Positions 1 through 6,631 of a DNA stretch of 18,817 nt are shown here, one piece after another. The DNA lies in contig JACMOF010000233.1 in assembly GCA_014378155.1 (NCBI GenBank), positions 1 through 18,817 of the forward strand. The letters are read 5' to 3'. Source of the DNA: Caulobacter sp. (GTDB taxonomy: Bacteria > Pseudomonadota > Alphaproteobacteria > Caulobacterales > Caulobacteraceae). The notes under the pieces are model-generated. The model was not told where the DNA came from. It saw nothing but the letters and a program-made list of their open reading frames with translations, and ran no database searches. Each line of letters starts with the position of its first letter. Position 1 is the stretch's first letter. A program made the position numbers and the translations under genes.

Positions 1-1178
1 CTGATCCAGTAGCCGCCGGAGGCCGCATAGGTGCCCATGCTGACCACCACGGGTTTGCCCGCCTTCCTGGCGGCCTTGACGGCGGCCAGGATCTGCTCCG
101 ACGCCGTATCCGATCCGCCGGGCGAGGAAACGCGGAAGACGGTCGCCTTGTCGTCCTTGTCCTCGGTCGCGGCGTAGAGGTCCTTGGCCACGTCGTCGGA
201 ATAGATCGTGCTCTCCCCGCCGAACGGCGAGCCGCCCGAGCCCGTGCCGGTCATGATCGCGCCTTCGGCGCCGACCACCGCGATGGTCGGACCGGTCTTG
301 GCCGGCGGTCGCTTGCCGCGCGAGACATAGTCGTCGAAGTCCATCAGCTTGGCGCCCTTGCCGGCCTTGGCCAGCATGGCGTCCTGGATGTCCTTCACCT
401 GGCCGACCTTGTCGATCAGGCCCTTGGCCTGGGCCTCCTGGGCGCTGTAAGGGCCCGCCTCGATGGTCTTGATCAGCATCGCGGGGTCCATCTTGCGATC
501 CTGGGCGGCGGTGATCAGGGCGGTGTTATAGACCGACCCCATCCACGACAGCGTCGATTCCTGGTGGGCGGGCGTATAGTCGCTGTAGAGATAAGGATTG
601 ACCGCGTTCTTGTATTCGTAGCGCTGCTCGTAGTCGGCCTTGACGCCGTACTTGTCGAAAAAGCGCTTGAAGAACATTTCCTCGCTGGCCGCGCCGACCG
701 CCTGCAGAGAGCTGTCAGGCTGCATCCAGAACTCGTTGGCCGCCGCGCCCAGCATGTAGGTCGAGGTGACCAGGCCCGAAGGATAGATCCCTTGGCTGTG
801 GGCGAAGACCGGCTTCTTGCCGACCGTCTCGAAGTGCTTGAAGGCCCGGCGCAGCTCGTCGGCCGAGGCCGGGGCGATACCGCCCTCGGGCAGGCGCACC
901 AGCACGCCCTTGACCTTGTCGTCGGTTTCAGCGCGGCGCAGGGTCTCGATGATCGACATCACCGACCGCCCGCCGCCGCCGCTGAAAGCCGCGAAGGGGC
1001 TCTGGGAGTCCTGGTCCGAAAGGCCCCCGCGCAGGTCGAGCTGCAGCACCGTTTGGGCCGGAACCGGGGCGGGGCGGGTCGCCGAGGCGGCCATGACAAT
1101 CAGGAGGAAGGGGACGCCAACCAGGAACAACACCAGGCCGACGAAGACGCCGGCCACGGTCATGAGAAACTGCTTCAT
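1..1178 (-). CDS. sppA: Signal peptide peptidase SppA (protease IV), 67K type, 3' end cut by window edge
   Basis: This inner-membrane serine protease degrades signal peptides left in the membrane after secretion. The frame is open from an ATG at 1178 to the window edge, giving 392 residues with no stop. Residues 8-30 are a hydrophobic N-terminal anchor. Lys190, in RYEYKNAVNPY, matches the general-base lysine of E. coli SppA (Lys209). Ser387, in TYAASGGYWI, matches the nucleophile (Ser409). The lysine-to-serine distance of about 200 residues is that of the long, tandem-domain SppA form. AGGA lies eight bases before the start. The missing part is the C-terminal tail after the nucleophile. The gene lies about 150 bases downstream of tRNA-Pro on the same strand and has a candidate promoter of its own. 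The family call is very secure; only completeness is unknown. Confidence 0.95.
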   Translation of the reverse strand, partial: MKQFLMTVAGVFVGLVLFLVGVPFLLIVMAASATRPAPVPAQTVLQLDLRGGLSDQDSQSPFAAFSGGGGRSVMSIIETLRRAETDDKVKGVLVRLPEGGIAPASADELRRAFKHFETVGKKPVFAHSQGIYPSGLVTSTYMLGAAANEFWMQPDSSLQAVGAASEEMFFKRFFDKYGVKADYEQRYEYKNAVNPYLYSDYTPAHQESTLSWMGSVYNTALITAAQDRKMDPAMLIKTIEAGPYSAQEAQAKGLIDKVGQVKDIQDAMLAKAGKGAKLMDFDDYVSRGKRPPAKTGPTIAVVGAEGAIMTGTGSGGSPFGGESTIYSDDVAKDLYAATEDKDDKATVFRVSSPGGSDTASEQILAAVKAARKAGKPVVVSMGTYAASGGYWI

Positions 1179-1208
1179 CGGACGTCCTGCTGCCTATTGT
1201 CGCCCAAG

Positions 1209-1236
1209 CTAGTAGCGACAGTTGCGGCGCGGTCAA
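1209..1236 (-). promoter_or_regulatory. Candidate housekeeping promoter of sppA
   Basis: Read on the minus strand, TTGACC is followed after 14 bases by GCTACTAG. This fits the Caulobacter housekeeping pattern (TTGACS, 10-14 bases, GCTANA) apart from one base in the -10 element. The -10 element ends about 30 bases before the sppA start. The site is inferred by motif only. Confidence 0.4.
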
Positions 1237-1328
1237 ATGAACAGCGCGCAACCTGGCCCCGGCGCACCTACAGACGTTCGCTCCGGAGGGGATAAGGATG
1301 CAGTTTTGGCGAATTTTCGGGAAAATGA

Positions 1329-1405
1329 TGGTCGGAGTGGCAGGATTTGAACCTGCGACCCCTGCGTCCCGAACGCAGTGCTCTACCAGACTGAGCCACA
1401 CTCCG
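1329..1405 (-). tRNA. tRNA-Pro, anticodon CGG
   Basis: The 77-base gene folds as a full cloverleaf. The acceptor stem CGGAGTG pairs with CACTCCG, followed by discriminator A and an encoded CCA. The D stem is GCTC/GAGC. The anticodon stem CTGCG/CGCAG closes the loop TTCGGGA, which gives anticodon CGG and reads CCG codons. The T arm is GCAGG TTCAAAT CCTGC. The first base pair is C-G, as is usual for bacterial tRNA-Pro. Confidence 0.97.
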
Positions 1406-1418
1406 ACTTGGAGCGCGG

Positions 1419-1447
1419 CTTATAGAGGCGGCCCGACGCTCTCGCAA
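1419..1447 (-). promoter_or_regulatory. Candidate promoter of tRNA-Pro
   Basis: On the minus strand TTGCGA (1447-1442) is followed after 17 bases by TATAAG (1424-1419). The tRNA begins 13 bases downstream, which leaves room for a short 5' leader removed by RNase P. This is motif inference only. Confidence 0.45.
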
Positions 1448-1487
1448 GCGACAAAAAACGCCCCGGAAAAAGAAGTTCAAAGCAACG

Positions 1488-1516
1488 TTGCATCCATCCG
1501 ACTCCTGCGCTATCTC
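1488..1516 (+). promoter_or_regulatory. Candidate promoter of tRNA-Gln
   Basis: TTGCAT (1488-1493) and TATCTC (1511-1516) are separated by exactly 17 bases and lie 40 bases before the tRNA. The -10 element is preceded by GC, giving the GCTA start seen at Caulobacter housekeeping promoters. This is motif inference only. Confidence 0.38.
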
Positions 1517-1556
1517 CACCGCCTCGCCGGGCCCTACGGGGTTTCGCCGTTCCTGC

Positions 1557-1631
1557 TGGGGAATGGTGTAATGGTAACACAGCGGTTTTTGGTACCGTCG
1601 TTCTAGGTTCGAGTCCTAGTTCCCCAGCCAC
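1557..1631 (+). tRNA. tRNA-Gln, anticodon TTG
   Basis: The 75-base gene folds as a cloverleaf. The acceptor stem TGGGGAA pairs with TTCCCCA, followed by discriminator G and an encoded CCA. The T-A first pair and G73 are typical identity elements of bacterial tRNA-Gln. The anticodon loop TTTTGGT on stem GCGGT/ACCGT gives anticodon TTG (1589-1591), reading CAA codons. The T arm is CTAGG TTCGAGT CCTAG. Confidence 0.97.
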
Positions 1632-2223
1632 TTCTCTTTCCTCCAAGATAAGCTTCCGCCTTTGGCGGCCTCCCGCAGGAGGTCGTTCCCGCGTCGTCCT
1701 GGAATTTTCCACAGCTTTTGCTTGAGCGTCTCGCATCCCCGCGGCTCGTCCCCGATGAACGGGCGGGAGGCCTTGGCCGGGAGCGCCGAATTCATCGCGC
1801 GGTAAAGGCGTCCTGAGGTCAGAACCCTCAAGCCAAGGGTCGCGAACAGGCGCTCAAGCGACCATGATCAAGCTGATCGAAAACCACAGCACATCGACAA
1901 GTCTTTATGATTCAAGGCCAAGCGCGATTGACCATGACGGTCGCCCGCGCCGAACGTTGATCTTTGCCTGATCTGATCCGGCGGCGAATCATTGCAGCGG
2001 TGTAACTTTCGTTCGAACAACACCGGCCCAAGATCGGTTACCCCGATGGGAAAAGCCACGCTTCGCACGCCGCCTCTGGTTTAGTTCGCAGCGGGCTGTC
2101 TGGTTGCTGTTCTCAAGATTCGCTTGGCTGGCGATATTGGCCAAGGCGATTACCGAGATTGAGTACTTGTATTTCGGCGAGGTGGGTGTAATTGCAAGTC
2201 AAAGACACATCGGAGAGACACTC
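1632..2223. other. Gene-free stretch between tRNA-Gln and mucR
   Basis: About 590 bases carry no convincing gene on either strand. The short open frames here lack Shine-Dalgarno sequences and resemble no protein family I know, and one of them runs into the tRNA-Gln 3' end. The later part (about 1865-2200) is visibly more AT-rich than its surroundings. It could hold the regulatory region of the MucR gene, whose family often binds AT-rich DNA and represses itself, but I see no clear operator. No integrase gene or duplicated tRNA 3' end was found. Confidence 0.5.
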
Positions 2224-2652
2224 GTGGAAGACAAGGCAACCCTGATCGAGCTGACCGCCGAGATCGTCGCCAATTACGTCGCCAATAACAGCACGTCGAT
2301 TTCCGACCTGCCGGCGCTGATTCGCGCGACTCATGATGCACTTGCCGGTATTGGTTCTCCTGAAGCCGCTCCCGTCGAGACGGTTACGAAGGCTACCGCA
2401 GCTCAAATCCGCCGCAGCATTACGCCGGACGCGCTGATCAGCTTCGAAGACGGCAAGCCGTACAAGACCCTGAAGCGTCACCTGACCACGCACGGCATGA
2501 CCGTCGCGGAGTACAAGGCCAAGTGGGGCCTGCCCAACGACTATCCGACCACCGCCCCGGCCTATAGTGAAGCCCGCTCGGCCATGGCCAAGGCGCTCGG
2601 CCTGGGTCAAGGCGGCCGCAAGGCCAAGGCTCCGCGCGGTCGCAAGGGCTAA
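2224..2652 (+). CDS. mucR: MucR/Ros-family transcriptional regulator
   Basis: This is a DNA-binding regulator of the alphaproteobacterial MucR/Ros family. Members control surface polysaccharide and cell-cycle genes, and in Caulobacter MucR proteins work with SciP. The chosen start is GTG at 2224, with GGAGAG seven bases upstream. It gives 142 residues, the usual family length, and the upstream extension to 2104 looks unlike the family. The helical N-terminal half is followed by the Ros-type fold at about residues 66-110 with the signature KTLKRHLTTHGMTVAEY. Where Ros has two zinc-binding cysteines this protein has Ser73 and Asp76, while His86 and His90 remain, so zinc binding is probably lost or altered. 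The C terminus is basic (KAKAPRGRKG). A strong terminator follows, so the gene is probably a single transcript. Confidence 0.92.
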   Translation: MEDKATLIELTAEIVANYVANNSTSISDLPALIRATHDALAGIGSPEAAPVETVTKATAAQIRRSITPDALISFEDGKPYKTLKRHLTTHGMTVAEYKAKWGLPNDYPTTAPAYSEARSAMAKALGLGQGGRKAKAPRGRKG

Positions 2653-2679
2653 ATCGACCTCTTCACGGGTCGTAAGATC

Positions 2680-2711
2680 AAAACCCCCGCTGGCCACAGC
2701 GGGGGTTTTTC
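2680..2711 (+). terminator. Rho-independent terminator of mucR
   Basis: A perfect stem of about 12 pairs (AAACCCCCGCTG / CAGCGGGGGTTT) with a four-base loop runs straight into TTTTTCTT, 28 bases after the mucR stop. The A run on the 5' side could let it also serve the convergent minus-strand gene, whose stop lies just beyond at 2718. Confidence 0.93.
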
Positions 2712-2717
2712 TTGGCC

Positions 2718-3569
2718 TCAGCCGATCTTGAGTCGCACGAACGCCATCGTACTGGTCGGCTCGTCGTAGCCGAGCGACGCCGGGGCGTCGAAGGCGCTGA
2801 CCAGGCCGCCAAAGCCGAGCTTGACGGTAGCTGACAACGGTATCTCGTAGATCGCTCCCACCGACAGCTTGCGCACGGTTGAGGCCCCGCCGTGATGGCC
2901 GGCCAGCTCGTCCTGTTCCACCTGCTCGGCGCGGGGGAAAATCGTCCAGTGCGGATTGGGCCGGATCGCGCCCTCGGCCAGCCAAGCCTGCAGAGCGTCG
3001 CCGGGGATGCGGTCCTTGCGAGCCCAGGCCAGGGTGGCGCTCAGGGAACCCTCGTCGCCGAGGGGGCGGGCGTAGAGTGCGCTGAGCGAGGTGCGGGCCT
3101 CGTTGTCGTCAGGCTCAAGGGCCTCGGGACTGTTGATCCGCGCCCAGCTGGCCTGCAGCGCCCAGTTGGGGGTCGGGTTCCACGAGGCGCGGGCCGAGAC
3201 GCTGTCCAATCGGCCGGTCTCGATATCGTAGCGGTTCTGATCGGGCTCGCGGCCGCGGAAGGCGCTGGTTTCCAGCTTCCAGCGGTCGCGCGATACACCG
3301 GCCGTCACGACACCGAAGGTGATGCGGGTCGAGTCGAACCAGTGATGGCTGATCGGGGCCTCGGGACTGTCCATCGCCGCCTGGCGGGGCATGAAGGCCG
3401 GCGGTCCGAACGCCGGCTCGCCGGGCAGACCAGCATACAGAAATCCGTCGAAACCGCCGCCCAGCGGATGGCTGTAGCTGGCCGACAGCTCCATGAAGAG
3501 ATCGTGCGGATGCTGGCGATCGATCAAGGGATTTACGCCATCCCTCGTCTCACCAGCGGCCAGTAGCAT
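2718..3569 (-). pseudogene. C-terminal remnant of an outer-membrane beta-barrel-like protein
   Basis: The 283-residue frame contains GETRDGVNPLIDRQHPHDLF, YAGLPGEPAFGPPAFM and repeated short amphipathic strands with aromatic ends. These are the marks of a proteobacterial outer-membrane family, usually annotated as hypothetical and often found near copper-resistance genes. From memory, full members carry a signal peptide and well over 100 residues before the GET..DGVNP segment. Here that part is absent. The frame begins at the first ATG only a few residues before it, with no Shine-Dalgarno sequence, and is closed upstream by a stop inside the GNAT gene end. Without a signal peptide the product could not reach the outer membrane. 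The rest of the frame is intact. A short but functional gene is possible, though less likely. Confidence 0.6.
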
Positions 3570-3591
3570 CAGGGCCGCCGCGCGGAAGGCA

Positions 3592-4143
3592 TCACACCCC
3601 GCTCAGCGCCATACCGGGCGCGTCCGGCTCGCGCGAGCCGCCGCCGTTCAGGGCGCGCTGCATCCAGACCAGGTCCACCCAGCGGTCGAACTTGTAGCCC
3701 ATGGCGGGGAAGACGCCTTTCTGCTCGAAGCCGAGGGCGGCGTGGAGACCTATGGATGCCGCGTTGCCGCTGTCGCCGATCACCGCGCACATCTGGCGCA
3801 GGCCCTGGGCCTCGCAGGCGTTGATCAGGGCAGAGAGCAAGCCCTTGCCTACACCCCTGCCGACTGCATCGGGTCCGACATAGACGCTGTCCTCGACGGT
3901 GTAGCGATAGGCGGCACGCAGACGGAACGGGCCGGCATAGGCATAGCCCAGCACCACGCCGTCCTGCTCGGCCACCAGATAGGGCATGCCCTTGTCGAGG
4001 AAGCCCCCGCGTCGCCGAGTCATCTCGGTCAGGTCCGGCGGGATCTCCTCGAAGGTGCCCAAGCCGTTGAGCACGTTCCAGCCGTAGATGGCGGTAATGG
4101 CCGGCAGGTCGGCGTCGGTGGAGGGGCGGATCGTGACGGTCAT
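3592..4143 (-). CDS. GNAT N-acetyltransferase, Pat/MnaT (phosphinothricin acetyltransferase-like) type
   Basis: This is a cytosolic acetyl-CoA-dependent acetyltransferase of 183 residues. It begins with the family signature IRPSTDADLPAITAIYGWNV. The acceptor-side segment GTFEEIPPDLTEM and the acetyl-CoA loop VGRGVGKGLLSAL follow, and the late segment is NAASIGLHAALGFEQKG. Relatives acetylate phosphinothricin, methionine sulfoximine/sulfone or related amino acids; the true substrate cannot be read from sequence. The ATG at 4143 is chosen because GGAGG lies six bases upstream and the N terminus matches the family; the longer frame to 4248 is only translated repeat DNA. The Shine-Dalgarno sequence lies in the end of the adjacent palindromic repeat. 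The stop is 22 bases from the start of the truncated barrel frame. Confidence 0.88.
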   Translation of the reverse strand: MTVTIRPSTDADLPAITAIYGWNVLNGLGTFEEIPPDLTEMTRRRGGFLDKGMPYLVAEQDGVVLGYAYAGPFRLRAAYRYTVEDSVYVGPDAVGRGVGKGLLSALINACEAQGLRQMCAVIGDSGNAASIGLHAALGFEQKGVFPAMGYKFDRWVDLVWMQRALNGGGSREPDAPGMALSGV

Positions 4144-4146
4144 GTA

Positions 4147-4157
4147 AGTCCTCCCCC
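4147..4157 (-). promoter_or_regulatory. Shine-Dalgarno of the GNAT gene supplied by the repeat end
   Basis: On the minus strand the repeat ends GGGGGAGGAC and is followed by TTAC and the ATG at 4143. This puts GGAGG six bases before the start. The ribosome-binding sequence is thus part of the mobile-looking repeat. Confidence 0.6.
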
Positions 4158-4259
4158 TATGGGGGAGGTGTCGGCGAAGCCGACGGTGGGGGGAGTGATC
4201 CAGCGGCCGACGTATCCCCCCACCGGCGCTGCGCGCCGCCTGCCCCACAGGGGGAGGAC
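4148..4259. repeat. Two-armed palindromic intergenic repeat, copy 1
   Basis: The 112-base element has inverted ends, GTCCTCCCCCT at 4148 and AGGGGGAGGAC ending at 4259. Each arm can fold on its own. The left arm has CCTCCCCCTATGGGGGAGG and a TCGGC-gaa-GCCGA hairpin. The right arm has GGCGC/GCGCC pairing and CCCCacaGGGG. A second copy lies at 17385-17519 in the opposite orientation, so this is a dispersed REP/BIME-like element and not chance. No protein-coding frame of its own is credible. Confidence 0.85.
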
Positions 4260-4279
4260 CTTCGTGCGCGTCCCGTCCA

Positions 4280-6526
4280 TCAAGCCTTCCATCCCTTGTC
4301 CACCGCCCAGACCGCGAACGCGTAGTCCAGGGCGATTTCCTTGAGGAAGTCGAACCGCCCCGACGCGCCGCCGTGGCCGGCCTCCATGTTGATCTTCAGC
4401 AGGATGGGGTCACCGCTGGTCGAATATTCTCGCAGCTTGGCGGTCCACTTCTCGGGCTCCCAATAGGTGACGCGCGGGTCCGACAATCCCCCGGTGGCGA
4501 GTACGGCCGGATAGGGCTTGGCCGAGACGTTGTCGTAGGGTGAATAGCTGGCGATGTAGTCGTAGGCTTCCTTGTCTTCCAGCGGGTTGCCCCATTCGGG
4601 CCATTCCGGCGGCGTCAAAGGCAGGGAGGTGTCGCTCATGGTGTTGAGCACATCGACGAACGGCACCGCCCCGATGATCCCGGCCCACAGGTCGGGGCGC
4701 AGGTTGGTGACCGCCCCCATCAGCATGCCGCCGGCCGAGCCGCCATAGGCCACCGTGCGGCCCGCCGCACCGTAGCCCTCGCCGTGCAGGTGCTCGGCGC
4801 AGGCGATGAAGTCGGTGAACGTCTTCTTCTTGGTGAACTTGCGACCGTCCAGGAACCAGCCATAGCCCTTTTCCGACCCGCCCCGCACGTGGGCGGTGGC
4901 CCAGATCCAGCCGCGGTCGACCAGGCTGAGATTGCGGATCGAGAACGACGGATCCATCGACATGCCATAGCTGCCATAGCCGTACAGCAGCAGCGGCGCC
5001 GAGCCGTCCAGCGACACGCCCTTCTTCATCAGCACGGTGACCGGCACCTCGGCGCCGTCAGCGGCCTTGGCGAAGAGCCGCCTGGTGACATAGGCGGCGG
5101 GATCATGGCCCGACGGGATTTCCTGGGTCTTGCGCAGCGTCCTCTCGCCCGTGGTCATGTCGTAGTCAAACCACTGACGGGGCGTGGTCGGTGACTGGTA
5201 GACATAGCGCATCACGGGGGTGTCGAACTCGTAGCCGCCCTCGAGGCTGAGGACATAGGCCTCTTCGTCGATGACGATCGGACGCTCGGTCCTGCCGGCT
5301 CGCTCGGTGATGATGATCCGGGTGTTGGCGCTCACCCGTTCCACGCGAACCAGATGGCCCTTGTAGGCCGACAGGCCGGTAATGAAATGGCCCGGCCTGT
5401 GGGCCACGAAGTCTTTCCAATGGGCGCGGCCGGGCGTTTCGACGGGGGCCTCGACCAGCTTGAAGTCAATGGCGTCGTCGGCGTTGGTCAGGATGACGAA
5501 GCGGCCGTCCCAGTGCTCCACCGAGTAACGCAAGCCCACGGTGCGCGGCTCGACCACGGTGGGTGTGGCGGTGGGATCGCCGGCCGGGATGATCAGGGTC
5601 TCGGAGGTTTCGTGGTCGCCGGCGCTGATGAGGATGAAGGCCTCGGAGCTTGTGGTGCCGACGCTGACGAAGAAGCCGTCGTCGGGCTCTTCATAGATCA
5701 GCACGTCGTCCTTCAAGCCGCCACGCGCCGGTCGGCGGTAGATCTTGTCGGAGCGGCCGTTGTCGTCGCGGTGGGTCCAGAAGAGCCATTGCGAGTCTGG
5801 CGACCAGGCGAAGTCGCCGGTGCTGCTTTCGACGGGCTCTTTTAGGATCTCGCCGGTCGCCAGGTCCTTCACATAGATGTGGTGGACCTCGGACCCCTGC
5901 GCGTCCTCGGCATAGGCCAGCAGCTTGTGGTCGGGGCTGTGGTCGGCGGCGCTGACCTGGCTATAGGCCTTGCCCTTGGCCAAGGCGTCGCAGTCGAGCA
6001 GGATTTCCTCCGTGCCTGCGACCTTCAGCCCGATCATGGGCGCACCGGGAACAGCGTCGGCCAAACGTTCTTCGATGCTGATCGGCCGGCGCGCGAAGAT
6101 CGGATGCTGGCCGCCGATGGCGAAGCGCGAATAATATTCGAACGGCCCGTCGGGGGCGGGCACCGAGGCGTCGTCTTCCTTGATGCGGCCCTTCATCTCC
6201 TCGAACATCGCCTTCTGAAGCGGTTCGGTGGGCGCGAGCATCGCCTTGACATAGGCGTTCTCGGCCGTCAGGTGCGCCTTGACCTCGGGCTTGATCAGGG
6301 TCGGGTCGCGGAGGACCTTCTGCCAGTTGTCATCCTTCATCCAGGCATAGTCATCGACGCGCACCCGGCCCAGCTGCGTGGTGCGCAGCGGAATCTTGGT
6401 GGCGACGGGGGCGATCGGAGGCTTCGACTCAGGCATGGGACTCTCGGCTTGGGCGGCCCCAGGATGGATCGCCGATGCTGACGTAAGCACCGCTGCCGCG
6501 CTCGTCATCATTTTGCGCCGGTTCAC
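4280..6526 (-). CDS. ptrB: Oligopeptidase B (protease II), S9A prolyl-oligopeptidase family, with signal peptide
   Basis: This serine oligopeptidase cuts short peptides after Arg or Lys. The 748 residues comprise an N-terminal leader, a seven-bladed propeller (about 100-440) and a C-terminal alpha/beta hydrolase. The triad is Ser597 (YGGSAGGML), Asp683 (GLSDPRVTYWEP) and His718 (EAGHGGASGR). The spacings of 86 and 35 residues are close to those of E. coli OpdB (Ser532, Asp617, His652). The start is GTG at 6526, with AGGGA about ten bases upstream. It opens NRRKMM followed by an Ala/Ser-rich stretch to AQA, which looks like a Tat-type or lipoprotein-free export signal, so the enzyme is probably periplasmic, unlike cytosolic E. 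coli PtrB. Starting at the internal ATG (residue 6) would lose the arginine pair. The region aligned to the basic-residue-binding glutamates reads PPEWPEWGNP. Confidence 0.93.
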   Translation of the reverse strand: MNRRKMMTSAAAVLTSASAIHPGAAQAESPMPESKPPIAPVATKIPLRTTQLGRVRVDDYAWMKDDNWQKVLRDPTLIKPEVKAHLTAENAYVKAMLAPTEPLQKAMFEEMKGRIKEDDASVPAPDGPFEYYSRFAIGGQHPIFARRPISIEERLADAVPGAPMIGLKVAGTEEILLDCDALAKGKAYSQVSAADHSPDHKLLAYAEDAQGSEVHHIYVKDLATGEILKEPVESSTGDFAWSPDSQWLFWTHRDDNGRSDKIYRRPARGGLKDDVLIYEEPDDGFFVSVGTTSSEAFILISAGDHETSETLIIPAGDPTATPTVVEPRTVGLRYSVEHWDGRFVILTNADDAIDFKLVEAPVETPGRAHWKDFVAHRPGHFITGLSAYKGHLVRVERVSANTRIIITERAGRTERPIVIDEEAYVLSLEGGYEFDTPVMRYVYQSPTTPRQWFDYDMTTGERTLRKTQEIPSGHDPAAYVTRRLFAKAADGAEVPVTVLMKKGVSLDGSAPLLLYGYGSYGMSMDPSFSIRNLSLVDRGWIWATAHVRGGSEKGYGWFLDGRKFTKKKTFTDFIACAEHLHGEGYGAAGRTVAYGGSAGGMLMGAVTNLRPDLWAGIIGAVPFVDVLNTMSDTSLPLTPPEWPEWGNPLEDKEAYDYIASYSPYDNVSAKPYPAVLATGGLSDPRVTYWEPEKWTAKLREYSTSGDPILLKINMEAGHGGASGRFDFLKEIALDYAFAVWAVDKGWKA

Positions 6527-6631
6527 GGGCAGATTTCCCTCACGGATGCGTCAGAACGCCAACTTGTGCGGGTTAACGACGCTGGTCAAACTGGCGCTCG
6601 CGTACAGTGAATCGGGGGCATGAGGGCGTAG

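Noticed and set aside
1298..1606. Plus-strand frame reading VGVAGFEPATPASRTQCSTRLSHTPT
   Set aside because: This is the antisense translation of tRNA-Pro, a well-known false protein that appears in many databases.
1557..1631. Possible phage attachment site at the tRNA-Gln 3' end
   Set aside because: I found no second copy of the tRNA 3' end and no integrase or phage-like gene in the window.
1383..1736. Minus-strand frame reading GELGLEPRTTVPKTAVLPLHHSP
   Set aside because: It is the antisense translation of tRNA-Gln, so not a gene.
2113..2985. 290-residue minus-strand frame across mucR
   Set aside because: It is Arg/Gly-rich with no recognisable motif, crosses the mucR terminator and overlaps two better-supported genes.
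4148..4259. CRISPR array
   Set aside because: The repeated palindromes are two dispersed copies of one element, not regularly spaced direct repeats with spacers, and no cas gene is present.
6047..6069. GGAAC followed by CGTT, a possible second stress promoter
   Set aside because: The spacer is only about 13 bases and the site lies inside the oligopeptidase B gene on the opposite strand.
5354..6481. Long plus-strand frames opposite the oligopeptidase B gene
   Set aside because: They are GC-rich shadows of the minus-strand gene, have no family resemblance, and the minus strand holds an intact catalytic triad.
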